Source: Notospermus geniculatus
Taxonomy: Eukaryota; Nemertea; Pilidiophora; Heteronemertea; Lineidae
Length of the DNA: 64,000 nucleotides
Assembly (NCBI GenBank): GCA_002633025.1
Contig: NMRB01000321.1
Span: 295,710-359,709, forward strand
Direction of reading: 5' to 3'
In this document: positions 61,801 to 64,000 of the stretch, in pieces
Layout of the letters: each line of letters opens with the position of its first letter
How positions within the stretch are numbered: position 1 is the first letter of the stretch
Program-made: the position numbers and the translations under genes
Notes under the pieces: generated by a model
What the model was told of the DNA's origin: nothing
What the model saw: only the letters and a program-made list of their open reading frames with translations
The model's database searches: none

Positions 61801-63356
61801 GCAAAATAAACAAGTACCGTACAACAAGTGTATAATTAACGGGCTTTTCAAAGCAACTAGTCAGTGAGTGTAAAAACAGCTTATCCTGCAAATATTTTCC
61901 ATTTAAACCATTTCCTCAACATGATATTATCTGCCTACTGACCTATCCGGGAAACATGAGCGGTCACTATACTCAGGGTGCCCCGTGTCACATTGGGTGA
62001 AGGCTTATTATGATCATACGCAATGAGTCCTGTGTGAATAAACCAAAATATTATGATGAATGTCCAATGTGTCACAGAAAGGCAGAGGTCAAGGTAATCT
62101 AGGTCAGTGGGTCAGTAATGCTAAAATGAATTGCAAAAGATGGTAAATTCTCAGGTTTGGATCTCTGCCCTTATGTCCAGTGTTTCCGCCAGAGGGTACT
62201 ATGCTAGTACCCTCAAGGGCACAGAAAAGGGCCACTTCCTTTATTTCATGGGGTTTTTGCTGATTTTGAAGAAATTAGTACCGATACCCTCTGGCAGAGA
62301 CCCTGTAGTCTAGTTGCATTACTTCAGTTTTGTACAGGGTCCTCCTATGCATTTGATATAAACAGCAGAAGCTATAAAACAAAGGAATTTACATGCTATT
62401 ATTCATACCACCCATTTCTCGAATAGGCAAGTCACATGTTCATCATGCGCCAAATAAAGTCAGGAATAAAACGACTTCATGGGAATCACAAAAACTGCAT
62501 GAAGAAAGATACCGGTACTTGCAGCCCGAGTTTAAAAGGTTAGATTCAGAATCATTCCAGCTATTTTGACTTAAATTTCTAACAGATTTTTAACGTTGTA
62601 ACAAACAAATCTAGCGAGGTGCCTCCCTTACCAGCAAATGTATCTAAATCTTCCATAATCTTCCCAAATCTGACCGTCTTGTGAAAGTTGAGGTACATAT
62701 CCCGCAGGGTGTTGTTACTTCCTAATGGAATGATCGTCTCCCAATAACTGTCACTCATTGTACGTGCCGCAAGCTCTGATTGGTCTTTGGCCTCGGGAAG
62801 AGGTGTGACCGACTGTTTCGAATGGTCTTCACTGAAATTTACAATATATCATTGTGATAATTGGGTCATTCACTACGAGTGCAATGAACAAAGAGGCAGA
62901 GTTCAAGGTGATGCCCTCCCAACTTTTAAATGCCTGCCTTAGAATCGCGACAGAATGTCAACAGTTTTCAGTAAAATATCTGACACTAGATGACTTAGTA
63001 GGCCTATCAATTGGAAACATTTTGTCAAATTAGGCCTACACATCACATGCCTTACCTCCATTGCTGTTGAGCTCCAACAAGCTCTTTCAATTTCACACGC
63101 ACTGAAATGTAAGGGGTAGCTGCAGTAAATTTGTTTGCAAAAAAGCACAAATTGAACTTAATTAGTACCATAGTAAATCTTGTTACTCACACTGCACTGG
63201 TGTCGGCATATGGCCATCTTTAACGAAGAATTTGGATCCTGAACTTGAGTATCTTTTAGAGGCATGATTACAGCATCGGTCCGAATGATTCTGAACAGAA
63301 ACAGCTGATGCCAGATTCCTGAAGATGAAGAAGGGGAGAATTTGTGAACTGGTCAT
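55816..63356 (-). CDS. ACOT9: mitochondrial acyl-CoA thioesterase, ACOT9 type
   Basis: Constitutive exons in transcript order: 63356-63191, 63101-63056, 62831-62632, then 60849-60757 (or the alternative 62029-61943), 59995-59818, 59259-59192, 58956-58845, 58495-58405, 57489-57316, 56784-56634, 55898-55816. All are GT-AG and in phase; 453 residues with the 60.8-kb exon. The N-terminus MTSSQILPFFIFRNLASAVS is hydrophobic and basic, with hydroxylated residues and no acidic one, as in a mitochondrial presequence. Two hotdog halves follow: residues about 80-230 (VRFGKIMEDLD, SPLSIVTALVDRV, GRVTWVGRTSMEV, LDARFLMVARDQN) and 290-440 (IHNKVFGGFLMRQAFELAW, RPFVIAVDDIVFKKPV, GSLLFLSSQ, TTNTFHFTF). It ends ETMMYLDGKRHF plus a short tail. 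By homology it hydrolyses acyl-CoA to free acid and CoA in mitochondria. An in-frame ATG also exists upstream at 63536; I chose 63356 for the presequence. Confidence 0.95.
55983..56132. mobile_element. dispersed element D, relative
   Basis: AGGGCAGATCCAGGATTTCA ... GGGGGGTGTGCGCCCCCTTG, related to 48570-48695 and 48818-48985. It lies beyond the ACOT9 exon at 55898, in the intron. Confidence 0.6.
56321..56560. mobile_element. dispersed element D, copy 2 (reverse of 7440-7672)
   Basis: CAGGGTCGGATCCAGGGGG ... CTTTCTGTCAACCCTGGATC. The phrases GCATCTAAAAGCACTT and CGCGCTTTCGGTG match the reverse complement of 7440-7672. Confidence 0.8.
56827..57118. mobile_element. TTAA-flanked MITE family K, copy 1
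   Basis: TTAACCCAATAGAGCCGCC ... GGGCTCTATGGGTTAA, with TTAA at both ends and inner arms AACCGCCACGAAATGCC / GGTTTAGGGTGGCATGG. A truncated relative lies at 59011-59154. Confidence 0.85.
57178..57315. repeat. 50-55 bp tandem repeat abutting ACOT9 exon
   Basis: Three units of GCAGACAAGGAGCAGAATAG + GTCTGTATGTTACC, starting at 57178, 57228 and 57283. The last unit ends exactly at the splice donor of the ACOT9 exon 57489-57316. On the minus strand every unit contains a donor-like GGTAA. Confidence 0.8.
57816..57897. repeat. dispersed repeat C, fragment
   Basis: CACTTCTGGGATCTCTACTA + GAAAGTGCCTGAGGAAGACC ... TTGGAGATGACTTTA, in the orientation opposite to 5883-5950. Confidence 0.75.
57934..58294. 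mobile_element. foldback element with AAAGGCAGTAACT arms
   Basis: CAGCTCAGCCGTCCAATGCA + TAAAGGCAGTAACT is mirrored by AGTTACTGCCTTTTTGCATT + GGACGGCTGAGCTG. Extra internal copies of GGCAGTA...TGCAAAAAGGCAGTA occur. In an ACOT9 intron. Confidence 0.85.
58536..58705. mobile_element. ATAGGAGC-ended MITE, copy 2
   Basis: ATAGGAGCAGTCAGCC ... GCTGACAGCTCCTAT, the reverse complement of the copy at 41172-41342 in SHIP. Confidence 0.85.
59011..59154. mobile_element. MITE family K, truncated copy 2
   Basis: Shares TTTTTTGCACTTTCCATCTG, AATGAGTCAAGGYGGTTTAT and GTCTGGAGACATG with 56827-57118 and lacks its right end. Confidence 0.7.
59431..59622. mobile_element. 192-bp MITE family J, copy 2
   Basis: Same length, orientation and termini as 43901-44092, with only scattered differences. 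Located in an ACOT9 intron. Confidence 0.92.
60757..60849 (-). CDS. ACOT9: ACOT9 exon 4b, canonical copy of duplicated exon
   Basis: 93 bp, phase 1 at both ends. Acceptor ATTTCAG, donor GTTG|GTAAGG. Encodes VWVSYSHNTIEKEEVQ then TMSPLSIVTALVDRV. The second half is very close to the vertebrate ACOT9 segment SPLSIVTALVDKI, so I treat this copy as ancestral. It can replace the exon at 61943-62029 without changing frame. Confidence 0.85.
60975..61212. mobile_element. foldback family H, copy 2
   Basis: ATTCTCAAATTCCCAGATCT + GCGCACTTCCACCGAAATCG is mirrored by GCGATTTCAGCAGAAGTGCG ... GTCAATTTGAGAAT. It lies between the two duplicated ACOT9 exons. Confidence 0.85.
61241..61324. repeat. hairpin between the duplicated ACOT9 exons
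   Basis: ATCCTCCCATAGCAGGGGTT + T is mirrored by AAACCCCTGCTATGGGAGGA + T with a 42-bp loop. The 21-bp arms are perfect. Confidence 0.9.
61325..61942. other. intron sequence, nothing further recognised
   Basis: AT-rich intron between the duplicated ACOT9 exons. I looked for a third exon copy here (GTTACTGCN and LSIVTA-like codons) and found none. Confidence 0.5.
61943..62029 (-). CDS. ACOT9: ACOT9 exon 4a, diverged duplicate exon
   Basis: 87 bp, phase 1 at both ends. Acceptor TTCACACAG, donor ATAG|GTCAGT. Encodes GLIAYDHNKPSPNVTR then GTLSIVTAHVSRI. It aligns end to end with the exon at 60757-60849 (Y.HN, LSIVTA, V.R shared). Splicing both exons would insert the same hotdog segment twice, so mutually exclusive use is likely. 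Confidence 0.8.
62160..62310. repeat. inverted repeat in ACOT9 intron
   Basis: CTCTGCC ... CCGCCAGAGGGTACTATGCT is mirrored by GTACCGATACCCTCTGGCAG + AGACCCTG. A small foldback. Confidence 0.55.
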
Positions 63357-63555
63357 ACTACCACCCACCACCACCACGGCCTGCAAATAGTGCAAACAGT
63401 GCCACTCTTGAGCCTTTGAGTAGACTGTTCGAATAGAGAGATGACGGTGTAGGCCTACATGCCAGGGAGGGGCAAGGCCATGGTAAGCACAAGGCCTAGG
63501 TAGCAGCATGCAGCTGATCACATCAACACTGATCAACTGGGCCTAGGGCCTATAG

Positions 63556-63999
63556 CAGTTCGGGATAAGTCTTTATTTACAAACGTTTCTAAATTTAGAC
63601 ACTCACAGAGTCCGAATTTAGACTCCGAGTGCAAATTTAGAAACTCTGAAGGTGTGTAAATTCAGACACCTTAACAAAAAACGCTCAATCGGAATATTAA
63701 AGCATCAAATCGGAAAGGGTCTGACCCAATGGATAGGTGGCCCTGTATGTCCTCTTTAATTCCACGGCTGCGTTTTCACGGCGCCGGCTGCGTTTTCAAG
63801 AAATTCAGGTTTTTATCGACCGAGAACCCATAAACAGTGATAAAAGTGTCTAAATTTAGAAACGTTGGATGGTCTTTCAAGAATTTAAAACTTTAAAGCA
63901 ATAATTCACAGTTTCTGAATTTAGACACTCTCAGTGTCTAAATTCAGACTCCGAGTCCAAGTTTAGAAACGTTTGTAAATAAAGACTTATCCCGAACTG
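63556..63999. mobile_element. 444-bp foldback element upstream of ACOT9
   Basis: CAGTTCGGGATAAGTCTTTA + TTTACAAACGTTTCTAAA is mirrored by TTTAGAAACGTTTGTAAATA + AAGACTTATCCCGAACTG at the right edge. Repeated TTTAGACACTC and GACTCCGAGT phrases sit in the arms. It starts 200 bp upstream of the ACOT9 start codon, so it may overlap the promoter. Confidence 0.88.
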
Positions 64000-64000
64000 A

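Noticed and set aside
61943-62029. Treating exon 4a as an additional constitutive exon
   Set aside because: Including both copies would repeat the same hotdog segment. Homologues have one copy, so alternative use is the simpler reading.

Overview
This is a 64-kb piece of animal genomic DNA. It has long AT-rich introns with GT-AG splice sites, many short DNA-transposon relics, tRNA-derived SINEs, minisatellites and one assembly gap. The palindromic words TAGGCCTA and TACATGTA recur throughout. The proteins look bilaterian but not vertebrate, so an invertebrate is likely, perhaps a marine deuterostome such as an echinoderm, hemichordate or amphioxus. That lineage is an inference; the sequence alone does not settle it.

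Layout. 1-24 kb has no intact gene that I can support. It holds a broken BEL/Pao-type gag on the minus strand, several satellite arrays, foldback elements nested inside satellites, and a gap at 7673-7937. 24.07-33.11 kb (minus) is a complete ATG16L autophagy gene, reconstructed as 13 coding exons and 556 residues. 34.32-51.46 kb (plus) is a complete SHIP-type inositol 5-phosphatase gene with 20 coding exons and 1114 residues: SH2, 5-phosphatase, C2-like, proline-rich tail and SAM. 55.82-63.36 kb (minus) is a complete mitochondrial acyl-CoA thioesterase of the ACOT9 type. It has 11 constitutive coding exons (453 residues) plus one extra in-phase exon that duplicates a neighbouring exon.

ATG16L and SHIP are divergently transcribed and separated by about 1.2 kb, which probably contains a shared promoter. 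Their human orthologues, ATG16L1 and INPP5D, are also neighbours (2q37), so the adjacency looks ancient although the relative orientation differs. I see no direct biochemical link between the three products. ATG16L directs LC3/Atg8 lipidation, SHIP removes the 5-phosphate of PI(3,4,5)P3, and ACOT9 hydrolyses acyl-CoA.

The introns and flanks are built largely of short non-autonomous transposons. They can be sorted by termini and target sites: TA-flanked, TTAA-flanked (piggyBac-like), pogo/Tigger-like, and CAGGGTTCT-ended. Several are nested with visible target-site duplications. The strongest unexpected signal is the duplicated, phase-matched exon pair in ACOT9, which suggests mutually exclusive splicing inside the first hotdog domain. 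A perfect 94-bp palindrome in a SHIP intron and a 594-bp palindrome inside a satellite array are also notable.
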